Assembly: GCF_000720185.1 (NCBI RefSeq)
Contig: NZ_JOIY01000052.1
Coordinates: 49,292 to 113,291, forward strand
Direction of reading: 5' to 3'
DNA from: Streptomyces sp. NRRL S-340
GTDB lineage: Bacteria; Actinomycetota; Actinomycetes; Streptomycetales; Streptomycetaceae
Length of the DNA: 64,000 nucleotides
Each line of letters begins with the position of its first letter. Positions within the stretch are counted from its first letter, which is position 1. Of the stretch, positions 1 through 8,443 are shown in pieces. A program made the translations under genes and the position numbers. Under the pieces are notes generated by a model. It had not been told where the DNA came from. It saw only the letters and a program-made list of their open reading frames with translations, and made no database searches.

Positions 1-812
1 ACCAGACCGCCGGAGTTGCCGCGCAGGTCCAGGATGATCCCGGAGCCGGGCCGCGCGGTCCGTACGGCCGTACGGACCTTGTCGCCGGCGCCCCGGGTGA
101 AGGCGCTGATCCTGATGACCGTCGTCCCGTCGGCGAGCCGCCGCACGGTGACGGGGTCCGTGGACAGCCGGGCCCGCCGCAGCGTGCGCGTCCAGGTGCG
201 CGTGCCGCGCTCGAGCCCCAGGGTGACGGGGGTGCCGGCGGCCGCGTCCTCGGCGTCGCCGCGCAGTAAGGAGACGACGTCGGTGACGGGCAGCCCGTCC
301 ACCTTCTCGCCGTCCACACTGCGCAGCCGGTCACCGGACCGGATCCCCGCGTCGGCGGCCGGCGAGCCGGTCTGCACCTTCATCACGTCGATCCGGCCGT
401 CCCGCTCGCGCCGCGCCCACAGGCCCACGCCGGTGTACCGGCCGGCCAGGGAATCCTGGAACTGCGCGAAGTCGCCCGGGGAGTAGACGGCACCCCAGCG
501 GTCGCCGCTGCGGCTGACGGCGTGCTCGGCGGCCTCCACCGGGGACTTGCCCGCGGCCATGGCCTCGGCGGCGGCCCGCGCCACCTGGCCGTCCGCGGCG
601 GCCGGCGGGCCGGAGGCGGAAGAGGACCCGGACGACGCCCCGGCCGCGTACCCGGACGGGGCCGAACGGCCTGCCGCCGCCGCGGACTTGCGCTCGTGTC
701 CCGGCAGCGAACCGGTCGCCGCCCCGGCGACGAGGACCCCCACGAACACCAGCGTCAGACTTGCCCCGGAGCGGCTGCGGCGGGGCGGGCAGAACGGGTC
801 ACGGCCTGACAT
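1..812 (-). CDS. S41 family (CtpA-like) C-terminal processing peptidase, partial
   Basis: Periplasm-facing, membrane-anchored serine protease of the tail-specific protease family. Only the first 270 residues are here; the gene runs off the left edge. Residues 16-34 form a single hydrophobic signal anchor. A low-complexity Ala/Ser/Gly linker and a helical region follow, then a PDZ domain at about 120-200 (motif around SPAADAGIRSGD). The start of the catalytic domain ends at the conserved LDLRGNSGG strand. The catalytic Ser and Lys lie outside the window, so activity cannot be judged. The ATG start has no clear Shine-Dalgarno sequence but sits 7 nt after a TAGACT -10-like hexamer, suggesting a leaderless mRNA. 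A hairpin at 836-871 separates it from ftsX. In actinomycetes this protease commonly follows ftsEX (family knowledge). Confidence 0.9.
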   Translation of the reverse strand, partial: MSGRDPFCPPRRSRSGASLTLVFVGVLVAGAATGSLPGHERKSAAAAGRSAPSGYAAGASSGSSSASGPPAAADGQVARAAAEAMAAGKSPVEAAEHAVSRSGDRWGAVYSPGDFAQFQDSLAGRYTGVGLWARRERDGRIDVMKVQTGSPAADAGIRSGDRLRSVDGEKVDGLPVTDVVSLLRGDAEDAAAGTPVTLGLERGTRTWTRTLRRARLSTDPVTVRRLADGTTVIRISAFTRGAGDKVRTAVRTARPGSGIILDLRGNSGGL

Positions 813-819
813 GGCGGTG

Positions 820-825
820 AGTCTA
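820..825 (-). promoter_or_regulatory. -10-like hexamer for the S41 peptidase gene
   Basis: TAGACT on the minus strand ends 7 nt before the ATG. This spacing puts the predicted transcription start at or within a base or two of the start codon. No good -35 was recognised. Inference only. Confidence 0.4.
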
Positions 826-835
826 GGACAACGCG

Positions 836-871
836 ACGGGGCCGCACGCGCGCTCGGCGGTGCGGCCCCGT
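836..871 (-). terminator. Rho-independent-type hairpin after ftsX
   Basis: A 12-bp perfect stem (ACGGGGCCGCAC with its complement) encloses a 12-nt loop. It lies just after the ftsX stop and before the S41 peptidase start. There is no U-tract, as is common for streptomycete terminators. It implies that ftsEX and the peptidase are separate transcripts. Confidence 0.6.
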
Positions 872-880
872 AGGCGTGTG

Positions 881-1798
881 TCACACCTTCAGGTACTTGC
901 GCAGCGCGAGGAACCCGGCGAGCGCGGGGATCAGGAAACTCGCGGCGAGGATGAGCGGGAGCTTGGTGAGGACCGCGTCCCAGCCCACGAAGTTGATCAG
1001 CTGGAGCTTGGAGGACAGCGCCACTCCGTGGTCGATCACGAAGTACTGCACGGTCACCAGGAACGAGGAGGCCAGCAGGCCGCCGATCAGCCCGGAGACG
1101 GCGGCCTCCATGATGAACGGCGCCTGGATGTAGAAGCCGGAGGCGCCGACCAGCCGCATGATCCCGGTCTCCCGGCGGCGGCTGAACGCGGAGACCCGCA
1201 CGGTGTTGACGATCAGCAGCGTCGCCACCGTGAGCATCACCGCCATCACGCCCCGGGCCGCCCAGTTCAGGTAGCCGAGCAGGGTGAAGAGGTTGTCCAG
1301 GATGCTCTTCTGGTCCTGCACGGACTGCACGCCGTCACGGCCGTTGAAGGCGCTGGCGATGACCTGGTACTGCTCCGGGTTCTTCAGCTTGATCCGGTAC
1401 GACTCCTGCATCTGGTCCGGCGTGATCGAGGCCGCCAGCGGGGAGTGTCCGAACTGCTCCTTGTAGTGCTTGTACGCCTCGTCCTGGGACTCGTACGTGA
1501 CCTTCTCCACGACCGGCATCTTCTGCAGGTCGGCGAGGATCGCCTTCTTCTGGTCCTCGGTGACCGCGCCCTTGGCGCAGTTGGCGTCGGACTCGGCGTT
1601 GCTCTTGTTGCAGAGGAAGATCGACACGTTGACTTTGTCGTACCAGTAGCCCTTCATCTTGGTCACCTGGTCGCTCAGCAGCAGCGAGCCGCCGAACAGG
1701 GCCAGGGACAGGGCCACGGAGACGATGACGGCGAACGTCATCGTCAGGTTGCGGCGGAGACCGACACCGATCTCCGACAGGACGAACTGGGCGCGCAT
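881..1798 (-). CDS. ftsX: Cell division ABC transporter permease FtsX
   Basis: Membrane partner of FtsE. In actinobacteria the FtsEX complex couples divisome signals to peptidoglycan hydrolases outside the membrane (family knowledge). The 305 residues show the FtsX layout: a cytoplasmic N-terminus (MRAQFVLSEIGVGLRRN), TM1 at about 20-42, and an extracellular domain of about 130 residues with two cysteines (FLCNKSNAESDANC) that may form a disulfide. Three TM segments follow at about 172-195, 222-245 and 270-292, with the cytoplasmic RRRETGIMRLVGAS loop typical of FtsX/MacB permeases. It starts 33 nt after the ftsE stop, so the two genes are very probably co-transcribed. Length is normal for the family. 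Confidence 0.95.
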   Translation of the reverse strand: MRAQFVLSEIGVGLRRNLTMTFAVIVSVALSLALFGGSLLLSDQVTKMKGYWYDKVNVSIFLCNKSNAESDANCAKGAVTEDQKKAILADLQKMPVVEKVTYESQDEAYKHYKEQFGHSPLAASITPDQMQESYRIKLKNPEQYQVIASAFNGRDGVQSVQDQKSILDNLFTLLGYLNWAARGVMAVMLTVATLLIVNTVRVSAFSRRRETGIMRLVGASGFYIQAPFIMEAAVSGLIGGLLASSFLVTVQYFVIDHGVALSSKLQLINFVGWDAVLTKLPLILAASFLIPALAGFLALRKYLKV

Positions 1799-1831
1799 GG
1801 CGTCTGGTCAAGCCTTTCCGTCGTGGACTTC

Positions 1832-2521
1832 TCAGTGCTGGTAGCCGTAGACGCCGCGCGCCTGGTCGCGGACGAGGCGGCCCTTCTCCAGCTCGATGAC
1901 GCGCTTGCGCATCTGGTCCACGATGTTCTGGTCGTGGGTCGCCATCACCACGGTGGTGCCCGTCCGGTTGATCCGGTCGAGCAGCTTCATGATGCCTACG
2001 GAGGTCTGCGGGTCGAGGTTGCCGGTGGGCTCGTCGGCGATCAGCAGCTTGGGCCGGTTCACGAACGCCCGCGCGATGGCGACGCGCTGCTGCTCACCGC
2101 CGGACAACTCGCCCGGCCTGCGGTCCTCCTTGCCGCCGAGCCCGACGAGGTCCAGCACCTGCGGCACGGACTTGCGGATCTCGCCCTTCGACTTGCCGAT
2201 GACCTCCTGCGCGAAGGCCACGTTCTCCGCGACCGTCTTGTTCGGCAGCAGGCGGAAGTCCTGGAACACGGTGCCCAGCTGGCGGCGCATCTGCGGCACC
2301 TTCCAGTTGGACAGCCGCGCGAGGTCCTTGCCCAGGACGTGCACCTGTCCGTGGCTGCACCGCTCCTCGCGGAGGATCAGCCGCAGGAAGGTGGACTTTC
2401 CGGAGCCGGAGGACCCCACGAGGAACACGAACTCGCCCTTCTCGACTTCCAGGGAGACATCCCTGAGAGCGGGGCGGGTCTGCTTGGGGTAGACCTTGGA
2501 GACATTGTCGAATCGGATCAC
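1832..2521 (-). CDS. ftsE: Cell division ATP-binding protein FtsE
   Basis: Cytoplasmic ABC ATPase that pairs with FtsX at the division site. All nucleotide-binding motifs are present in 229 residues: Walker A GSSGSGKS (36-43), a Q-loop (FQDF, about 86-89), the signature LSGGEQQ (139-145), and Walker B LLIADEP with D163/E164, followed by the FtsE-type TGNLDP and a switch His (ATHDQ). The start is GTG; no strong ribosome-binding site is visible. It is the first gene of the ftsEX unit and is divergent from the small zinc-ribbon gene at 2769. Confidence 0.96.
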   Translation of the reverse strand: MIRFDNVSKVYPKQTRPALRDVSLEVEKGEFVFLVGSSGSGKSTFLRLILREERCSHGQVHVLGKDLARLSNWKVPQMRRQLGTVFQDFRLLPNKTVAENVAFAQEVIGKSKGEIRKSVPQVLDLVGLGGKEDRRPGELSGGEQQRVAIARAFVNRPKLLIADEPTGNLDPQTSVGIMKLLDRINRTGTTVVMATHDQNIVDQMRKRVIELEKGRLVRDQARGVYGYQH

Positions 2522-2768
2522 GGATGCACCACGGGTCGCCGGGGGTAGATGAGCGTGACCATACGCGAGTCGGGTGTGCGAGCGCAGTCACCGGTCGGGG
2601 TTGGGGACAGTTGTGCGTTTTGTCTTCTCGTCCCCGCCGTACGTCCCTCCCGACGGGATCGCGGAGGACCCCGCGCTGAAATCCGGGGAACCTGGCATGG
2701 TGGAGAAGGGAACGTTCGCGGGGCCGCGGACGTTGTCGGGATGTAATCGGTGCGAGGAGGGCGAGCGC

Positions 2769-2963
2769 ATGACGTACGACCGGCTGGTGTGCGCGAACTG
2801 CGCGGCGCCCGTGAGCGAGGGCCGGTGCCCGGTGTGCCGCGCGAACCGCGAGCGGCTGCAGCAGGAGAACAACTTCCTCGCCGGGCTGAACCCGATGGCG
2901 CTGGTCGCGCTGCTGGCGGTGCTGATCGCCGGGGTGGCGCTGCTGGCGCACCAGACCGCGTAG
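2769..2963 (+). CDS. Small zinc-ribbon membrane protein (64 aa)
   Basis: A 64-residue protein not recognised as a named family. Residues 8-24 carry two CxxC pairs (CANC and CPVC) that could bind one zinc ion. A short Arg/Gln/Glu-rich linker follows, then one hydrophobic helix (about 43-62, PMALVALLAVLIAGVALLA) ending the protein. It is therefore probably a small inner-membrane protein with a cytoplasmic zinc knuckle. A strong Shine-Dalgarno sequence (GAGGAGGG) lies 8-15 nt upstream of the ATG, which supports translation. It is divergent from ftsE and is closed by the hairpin at 2992-3020. Function unknown. Confidence 0.75.
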   Translation: MTYDRLVCANCAAPVSEGRCPVCRANRERLQQENNFLAGLNPMALVALLAVLIAGVALLAHQTA

Positions 2964-2991
2964 CCGCGGTCCTCGAGTCGGACAGGGCGAA

Positions 2992-3020
2992 GGGGCCCGG
3001 AGCGGTTCGCTCCGGGCCCC
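2992..3020. terminator. Bidirectional terminator hairpin
   Basis: A 13-bp perfect stem (GGGGCCCGGAGCG with its complement) with a 3-nt loop. It lies between the convergent small zinc-ribbon gene (+) and the LAETG repeat protein gene (-), so it can serve both. Confidence 0.75.
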
Positions 3021-3061
3021 TCACCGTGCGTCGGTCACGCCCCGTGGGGCTGTGGGCACGC

Positions 3062-3810
3062 TCAGGCGGCGGCGCCGCCGCGGCCCGCCATCACGCGCGG
3101 CAGCACGCGGAAGCCGATGCCGCCGGCGATCATCGTCGCGGCGCCGATCAGCAGGAACGCGGTCTGGCCCGCACCGGTCTCGGCCAGCGCCTTGCCGCTG
3201 CCCTGGGGCGCGGCGTTCGACGTGTCGGCGGTGGTGTCCGAGCCGGTGTCGGTCAGGGCCGAGGAGCCCTGCTCCTGCGGAACGGTGTTGTTGCTGCTGC
3301 CGCCGTCGGGGGTGGTGCCGCCGGTGGTGTCGCCACCGCCGCCGTTGCCGCCGGTGCCGCCACCGTTGCCGTTGCCGCCGTTGTCACCGGAGCCACCGTT
3401 GTCGCCCGAGCCACCGTTGTCGCCCGAGCCACCGTTGTCACCGGAGCCACCGTTGTCGCCCGAGCCACCGTTGTCACCGGAGCCACCGTTGTCGCCCGAC
3501 CGTTGTCGCCCGAGCCACCGTTGTCACCGGAGCCACCGTTGTCACCGGAGCCACCGTTGTCGCCCGAGCCACCGTTGTCACCGGAGCCACCGTTGTCGCC
3601 GGAGCCACCGTTGTTGCCCTCGCCACAGCTAGGGTCGACGACGATGTCGCAGGGGTCGCCGTCCCCCGCCTTCAGGCCGAGGCTGACCGGGCCGACCTGC
3701 ACGTTCGCGTCCAGCGCGGAAGCCGCTCCCGCGGCGGTCAGCGAGGCACCCGCGGCGATCACGGCGCCCGCGGCTATGCGCGCGACCCGGACCCGCGTCT
3801 TCTTCGTCAT
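3062..3810 (-). pseudogene. Sortase-anchored (LAETG) Gly/Asn/Ser repeat surface protein, frameshifted
   Basis: The first half encodes a Sec signal peptide (MTKKTRVRVARIAAGAVIAAG, cleavage near AASA-LD) and a short Cys-containing region (DPCDIVVDPSCGEG), then NGGSGD repeats. After about seven 18-bp repeat units one unit lacks 4 bases (near 3499), shifting the frame; as written, translation ends at 3253 in a Val/Thr/Ala tail. On the other side of the lesion a second frame runs on through more NGGSGD repeats to a classical wall-anchor: LAETG, a hydrophobic segment (AFLLIGAATMIAGGIGF) and an Arg-containing tail ending RGGAAA. Restoring 4 bases gives a 250-residue protein. LAxTG is the motif used by class E sortases and chaplins in Streptomyces (known). 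Either a real inactivating or phase-variable lesion, or a sequencing error in a repeat. Confidence 0.8.
3376..3617. repeat. 18-bp tandem repeat array (13-14 units) encoding NGGSGD
   Basis: The unit on the plus strand is CCACCGTTGTCRCCSGAG. Two sub-types (CACCGG and CGCCCG at the variable bases) alternate irregularly. One unit around 3499 is 14 bp instead of 18. On the minus strand each unit encodes one Gly-Ser-Gly-Asp-Asn-Gly hexapeptide. Confidence 0.9.
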
Positions 3811-4110
3811 ATGTTCGCTACCCCCAGTAGCCGATCGTCAATGAGGCCGCGCTCGGGGCAGTGATCGACGGAGACAGCTGAAAGATGAAGCCCCCCGGTT
3901 CACATGCGCCCCGTTGGATACGCATGCCGCGCCTCACCCTTCCCATATTTCAAAGCAACGTCAAGGCCGTTGCGACCGCGATGTCCGGGTACGCGTTCTT
4001 TGCCGGACGAAGAGCGATGTGAGTGTGACGCAAAACCCAGACATCGGGTACGGAAAAGGCAACTGCCGCCCCGAGGGCAGCAGTTGCCTTGTCGACAAAG
4101 CGTCCGTTTT
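3811..4110. other. Intergenic region between LAETG gene and prfB
   Basis: No convincing gene. It has lower G+C than its surroundings around 3940-4060. It contains the leader of the LAETG repeat gene (minus-strand GGGGG Shine-Dalgarno about 10 nt before its ATG) and the prfB terminator at 4054-4090. Confidence 0.6.
4054..4090 (-). terminator. prfB terminator
   Basis: An 11-bp stem (AAGGCAACTGC with its complement) with a small inner CCC/GGG helix. On the minus strand it is followed by TTTTCC, a good intrinsic terminator shape 20 nt after the prfB stop. Confidence 0.75.
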
Positions 4111-5226
4111 TTACTTGCTCTGCTGTTCCTGCTGCTTGCGCCAGCGAATTCCGGCCTCCAGGAACCCGTCGATCTCGCCGTTGAACACGGCCTCGGGATT
4201 GCCGACCTCGAAATCGGTGCGCAGGTCCTTCACCATCTGGTACGGGTGCAGGACGTAGGAACGCATCTGGTTGCCCCAGGAGTTGCCGCCGTCGCCCTTG
4301 AGGGCGTCCATCTTGGCCTGCTCCTCCTGGCGGCGCCGCTCCAGCAGCTTGGCCTGGAGGACGTTCATCGCCGTGGCCTTGTTCTGGATCTGCGAGCGCT
4401 CGTTCTGGCAGGAGACGACGATGCCGGTGGGCAGGTGGGTGATGCGGACCGCGGAGTCGGTCGTGTTCACGCCCTGGCCGCCGGGGCCGGAGGACCGGTA
4501 GACGTCGATGCGCAGTTCGCTCTCGTCGATCTCGACGTGGTCGGACTGCTCGACGACGGGGAGGATCTCCACGCCGGCGAAGGAGGTCTGCCGGCGCCCC
4601 TGGTTGTCGAAGGGCGAGATGCGCACGAGCCGGTGCGTGCCCTGCTCCACCGAGAGCGTGCCGTAGGCGTAGGGCACCTGGACGGCGAAGGTGGTCGACT
4701 TGATGCCGGCCTCTTCCGCGTACGACGTCTCGTAGACCTCGGTCTTGTAGCCGTGCTGCTCGGCCCAGCGCAGGTACATGCGCTGGAGCCGCTCGGCGAA
4801 GTCGGCGGCGTCCACGCCACCGGCCTCGGCACGGATGTTGACGAGGGCTTCCCGCGAGTCGTACTCGCCGGACAGGAGCGTGCGGACCTCCATCTCGTCC
4901 AGCGCCTTGCGCACCGAGGCCAGCTCGGACTCGGCCTCGGCGCGGGTGTCCGGGTCGTCCTCCTCCTCGGCCATCTCGAACAGCACGGCGAGATCGTCGA
5001 TCCGGCCGCGCAGCGCCTCGGCCTTCCGGACCTCCGCCTGGAGGTGGGAGAGCCGGCTGGTGATCTTCTGCGCCTCGTCCGGGTTGTCCCACAGGGACGG
5101 CGCGGCCGCCTGCTCCTCGAGCACGGCGATGTCTGCCCTCAACCTGTCGAGGTCCAGAACGGCCTCGATCGACTCCATGGTCGAGGAGAGGGACTTCAGC
5201 TCTTCGGATACATCGACGACTGCCAC
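4111..5226 (-). CDS. prfB: Peptide chain release factor 2
   Basis: Recognises UGA/UAA stop codons and triggers peptidyl-tRNA hydrolysis on the ribosome. The 371-residue protein has an N-terminal coiled-coil domain, the RF2-specific stop-codon reading tripeptide SPF at 204-206 (RF1 would have PxT), and the catalytic GGQ at 249-251 within [14 protein letters not shown]. It ends in a Gln/Glu/Lys-rich tail. The start is GTG ([10 protein letters not shown]). No in-frame UGA programmed-frameshift site, as found in enterobacterial prfB, is present; the reading frame is continuous. Confidence 0.97.
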   Translation of the reverse strand: MAVVDVSEELKSLSSTMESIEAVLDLDRLRADIAVLEEQAAAPSLWDNPDEAQKITSRLSHLQAEVRKAEALRGRIDDLAVLFEMAEEEDDPDTRAEAESELASVRKALDEMEVRTLLSGEYDSREALVNIRAEAGGVDAADFAERLQRMYLRWAEQHGYKTEVYETSYAEEAGIKSTTFAVQVPYAYGTLSVEQGTHRLVRISPFDNQGRRQTSFAGVEILPVVEQSDHVEIDESELRIDVYRSSGPGGQGVNTTDSAVRITHLPTGIVVSCQNERSQIQNKATAMNVLQAKLLERRRQEEQAKMDALKGDGGNSWGNQMRSYVLHPYQMVKDLRTDFEVGNPEAVFNGEIDGFLEAGIRWRKQQEQQSK

Positions 5227-5338
5227 GCCTCCAGCGTAACGGCTCCGTCAGGCGGCCAGCGCCGGACGGGAGCATCGGAGGGGCGGCGCCGGGCACGGGA
5301 CCCGGGCGCGGGACCCGGGCGCGGGGCCGGGCCGCGGA

Positions 5339-6583
5339 TCAGGGTGAGGAGGGAGCCGAGTGCTTCGGGTCCTGGGCGGGGGCCGTGCCCTCGTCGCCCG
5401 AGGACGCCCACCAGGCACCCGCGCCCACCGCGGCGACGAGCACCACCCCGGCCACGCTCAGCGTGATCCGGCGGCGGCGGGCCGCGGTGCGGTGCCGGGC
5501 CGAGCCGGGACGGGGGGCGCCGGGCGTGCGGGGCGCGCGGGCCGTGCCGAGGGCTCCGCCGGCCAGCTCGTCCGGCGCGGGCACCCGCATCGAGGTGTGG
5601 GTGTCCCGGTTGGAGTCCGGCTGCGCGCCGGGCACCAGCGGGACCGCGCCCCGGCGGCGGGACCGGTCGGCCACCGGTGCCGCGGCCTCCTCGGGGGCCT
5701 CCTCACCGTTCTCCCGGGCCGGGTCCGTGTCCGGTTCGTCCACCTCCAGGGGCGGCATGCCCGCCAGCATCGGCAGCAGTTCCCGCAGCCGTGCCGCCAG
5801 CTCGGACGCCCGCAGCCGGGACGCCGGTCCCTTCGCCAGGCACTGCACGATCAGCTGCCACAGCTCGTCGGGGATGCCGGGCAGCGGGACGACGCTCTCG
5901 GTGACGTGGCGGCGAAGGACCGCGCCCGGGTGGCCGCCGCCGAACGGGGTGAAGCCGGCCAGCAGCTCGTAGAGCACCGTCGCCAGGGCGTAGATGTCCA
6001 CCGCCGCTCGCGGGGGCAGGCCCTCCACGATCTCCGGCGCGAGGTAGTCCGGGGTGCCGATGATCTTCGTGGCGCGGGTGCGCCTGGGCGAGTCGATGAG
6101 CTTGGCGACACCGAAGTCGGTCAGCAGCGCGGGATGGGCGCCGCCGGGGCCGAGGGGGCCCTGCATGTCGAGCAGGATGTTCTCCGGCTTGACGTCGCGG
6201 TGCACCACCCCGGCGGCGTGCGCCGCGGCCAGCCCGTCCGCCACGTCGGCCACGATCGCGACGGCGGCCTCGGGGGAGAGCCGGCGCTCGCGCTCCAGGC
6301 GGGTGCGCAGGTCGGTGCCGCGGACCAGGTCCATGACGAGGGCGAGGTCGTTGCCGTCGACCACCATGTCGCGCACGGAGACCACGTGCGGATGCTCCAG
6401 GCCCAGCAGGGCCGTCCGCTCCTGCACGAAGCGGCCCACCAGCTCCTGGTCGGACGCGAGGTCCTCACGCAGCAGCTTGATGGCGACGGGCCCCTCCGGT
6501 CCCTCGCCCAGCCACACCGTGCCGGCGCTGCCCCGCCCCAGGATCTGGTTCGCGGTGTACCGGCTGCCGATCTTCCGTGCCAA
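5339..6583 (-). CDS. pkaB: PkaB-like membrane Ser/Thr protein kinase
   Basis: Hanks-type kinase of 414 residues. The kinase domain (8-265) has a Gly-rich loop (GRGSAGTVWLG, 16-26), the ATP-binding Lys K36 (VAIK), catalytic HRDVKPEN with D130, DFGVAK, and APE in the activation segment (GTPDYLAPE). An acidic Pro/Glu linker and an Arg-rich stretch lead to one TM helix (about 373-393, TLSVAGVVLVAAVGAGAWWA) and a very short extracellular tail. There are no PASTA sensor repeats, so the sensing mode is unclear. The start codon is TTG; the frame offers no better start near the conserved N-terminus. It lies downstream of the pkaA-like gene in the same orientation, separated by the hairpin at 6711-6741. 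The symbol is by resemblance to the streptomycete pkaA/pkaB pair next to prfB. Confidence 0.88.
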   Translation of the reverse strand: MARKIGSRYTANQILGRGSAGTVWLGEGPEGPVAIKLLREDLASDQELVGRFVQERTALLGLEHPHVVSVRDMVVDGNDLALVMDLVRGTDLRTRLERERRLSPEAAVAIVADVADGLAAAHAAGVVHRDVKPENILLDMQGPLGPGGAHPALLTDFGVAKLIDSPRRTRATKIIGTPDYLAPEIVEGLPPRAAVDIYALATVLYELLAGFTPFGGGHPGAVLRRHVTESVVPLPGIPDELWQLIVQCLAKGPASRLRASELAARLRELLPMLAGMPPLEVDEPDTDPARENGEEAPEEAAAPVADRSRRRGAVPLVPGAQPDSNRDTHTSMRVPAPDELAGGALGTARAPRTPGAPRPGSARHRTAARRRRITLSVAGVVLVAAVGAGAWWASSGDEGTAPAQDPKHSAPSSP

Positions 6584-6710
6584 GACTGCTCCTACAGACG
6601 CGTGTTGCCGACAAAACTACGCGTCCGACGAGGCAACCTTCACCGCGGAGACGGAAATCACCCGCCAGGTGTCGACAAATATCCAAACTCGCGAGGGCAT
6701 GACCGGACGG

Positions 6711-6760
6711 GCGGACCCCCGCCCAGGGAGCGGGGGTCCGCCCAGGGAGCGGGGGTCCGC
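6711..6760 (-). terminator. Terminator hairpin made from a tandem 19-bp repeat
   Basis: GCGGACCCCCG (6711-6721) pairs perfectly with CGGGGGTCCGC at 6731-6741 and can pair equally well with a second copy at 6750-6760, because the 19-bp unit 6723-6741 is duplicated exactly at 6742-6760. It directly follows the PkaA-like stop codon on the minus strand, giving two alternative hairpins. Confidence 0.65.
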
Positions 6761-6763
6761 GGG

Positions 6764-8443
6764 TCAGCCGCCGAGTTTCTTGACCCAGCCGGCCGCCTGG
6801 TCGAACCAGTGGGTCAGCTGGGACCAGTAGCCCCGGCCGGTGCCGATCCAGTCCTGCAACGGGCTCAGCTCCCACACCAGCCAGCCCGCGACGAACAGGA
6901 TGACGATCGTGAACAGACAGCCCTTCAGGCAGCCCAGTCCAGGGATCTTCATCGGGTTCGCGCCGCGCTGCCGCGGCGGCCTCGGCTCACGCGCCGGGCG
7001 CTGCGGTTCGGCGGCGGGCGGCGGCGCGTAGCGCTGGGGCTCGGGCCGCTGCGGCGCCGGGGCGTACTGCTGGGGCTGCGGGGTCGCGTACCGGGGCTGC
7101 GGCTGCTGCTGGGGGTAGCCGTAACCGGGCTGCGGCTGCTGCGGACGGCCCTGCCGGGGCTGCTGCTGGGGCCGGGCGACCTGCCGCTGGGGGCGGCGGC
7201 GCAGCGGGTCCTCGGCCGGGTCGAGGTACTGGACCTGCGTCTGCTCGTTGCGGTCGCGGGCCGCGCGCAGCTGGGACTGCCAGGGGTGCGGCTGGTCCGG
7301 ATCATGCCCGGGCGGCACGGGCGGCATCACGCTCGTGGGACCGGCGGCGCCGTGGGGCATCACGGTGGTCGGGTCTGCGGCGCCCGGCGGACCGTCCGGC
7401 CCCTGCGGGGCGCCGGTGTGCGGCAGGACACTGGTCGCGCCGTTCGGGTCGTACGCCGGTGTGCCGTGCGGCAGCACCTGGGTGGGGTCGGCGGCGCCGG
7501 GCACGCCGTCCGGCGCGGGCACGGGCGCGGGCGCCGGATCGGGGGCCAGCAGTGCGCCGACGCCCTCGGCGGCGGCGATCTGCGCGGCGTTCGCGTGCAC
7601 ACCGACGCCCTCGGCGACCACGCGCAGGGCGCGCGCCAGGTTCTCCGCGCTCGGCCGCTCGTCCGGGTTCTTGCGCAGGCAGCGCTCGATCACCGTCCAC
7701 AGCGGGTCGGGGACCGTGGAGGGGCGGCGCGGTTCGGCGCTCAGGTGCTGGTGCAGGACCTCAAGGGCGGAGCCGCCGGAGAACGGCGGCCGCCCCGTGA
7801 CCAGCTCGTACAGCAGGATGCCGGCACCGTAGATGTCGACGGCGGAGGTCTGCGGGCGGCCCTCGGCGGACTCGGGCGCCACGTAGGCGGGCGTGCCGAC
7901 GAACTCGTGGGTACGGGTCAGACCGGGCGAGTCGGCCAGCCGGGCGATGCCGAAGTCGGTCAGCATCGGGTGCATCTGCCCGTCGTCCTGCTTCAGCAGC
8001 ACGTTGGCCGGTTTCAGGTCGCGGTGGACCACCCCGTCGGCGTGGCTCGCGGCGAGCGCGTCGGCGATCTGCGCGGTGAGCAGTGCCGCGGCGACCGGGG
8101 TGAGCGGGCCGTTCTCGCGCAGGTAGCGGTGCAGGTCGGGGCCGTCGACGAGGTCCATGACCAGCGCCAGCAGGTCGCCCTCGACGACCAGGTCGCGCAC
8201 CCGGACGATGTTCGGATGGGTGAGGCGGAGCAGGACGGACCGCTCCCGCAGGAACCGCATCACGACGTCCGCGTCGTTCGCCAGCTCCTCCTTGAGCACC
8301 TTGATCGCGACGGTCTCGCCGGGCTGGCCGGGCACGGCCGCCTCGGCCCCCGCCCGCTGGTGCTGGCGGGCTCGCCAGACGGTCCCGGTGGCACCGCGTC
8401 CGAGCGGTTCCTCCAGGAGGTATTTGCTGCCTACCGGCCGCAC
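6764..8443 (-). CDS. pkaA: PkaA-like Ser/Thr protein kinase with Pro/Gln-rich linker and C-terminal membrane anchor
   Basis: Hanks-type kinase of 559 residues. The kinase domain (about 8-275) carries GRGATGTVWRA, the ATP Lys in ETVAIKVL, HRDLKPAN, DFGIAR and the GTPAYVAPE activation segment. A linker of about 230 residues rich in Pro, Gln, Thr and Asp includes repeated DPT-VLPHG / TSVxPH phosphoacceptor-like stretches. After a basic patch (RPPRQRGANPMKIPG) a Gly/Cys-containing TM helix (CLKGCLFTIVILFVAGWLVW) precedes an amphipathic Trp-rich C-terminus. The frame opens further upstream, but GTG at 8443 has an AGGGAGC Shine-Dalgarno sequence 7 nt upstream and gives the family-type VRPVGSKYLL start. 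It is divergent from an FHA-domain gene, a likely reader of phosphothreonine. Confidence 0.88.
   Translation of the reverse strand: MRPVGSKYLLEEPLGRGATGTVWRARQHQRAGAEAAVPGQPGETVAIKVLKEELANDADVVMRFLRERSVLLRLTHPNIVRVRDLVVEGDLLALVMDLVDGPDLHRYLRENGPLTPVAAALLTAQIADALAASHADGVVHRDLKPANVLLKQDDGQMHPMLTDFGIARLADSPGLTRTHEFVGTPAYVAPESAEGRPQTSAVDIYGAGILLYELVTGRPPFSGGSALEVLHQHLSAEPRRPSTVPDPLWTVIERCLRKNPDERPSAENLARALRVVAEGVGVHANAAQIAAAEGVGALLAPDPAPAPVPAPDGVPGAADPTQVLPHGTPAYDPNGATSVLPHTGAPQGPDGPPGAADPTTVMPHGAAGPTSVMPPVPPGHDPDQPHPWQSQLRAARDRNEQTQVQYLDPAEDPLRRRPQRQVARPQQQPRQGRPQQPQPGYGYPQQQPQPRYATPQPQQYAPAPQRPEPQRYAPPPAAEPQRPAREPRPPRQRGANPMKIPGLGCLKGCLFTIVILFVAGWLVWELSPLQDWIGTGRGYWSQLTHWFDQAAGWVKKLGG

Noticed and set aside
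860..2548. 562-codon plus-strand frame over ftsX/ftsE
   Set aside because: His/Leu/Gln-rich antisense shadow of two well-conserved genes.
3376..3617. CRISPR array at the 18-bp repeats
   Set aside because: Contiguous units without spacers, coding for a hexapeptide repeat of a surface protein.
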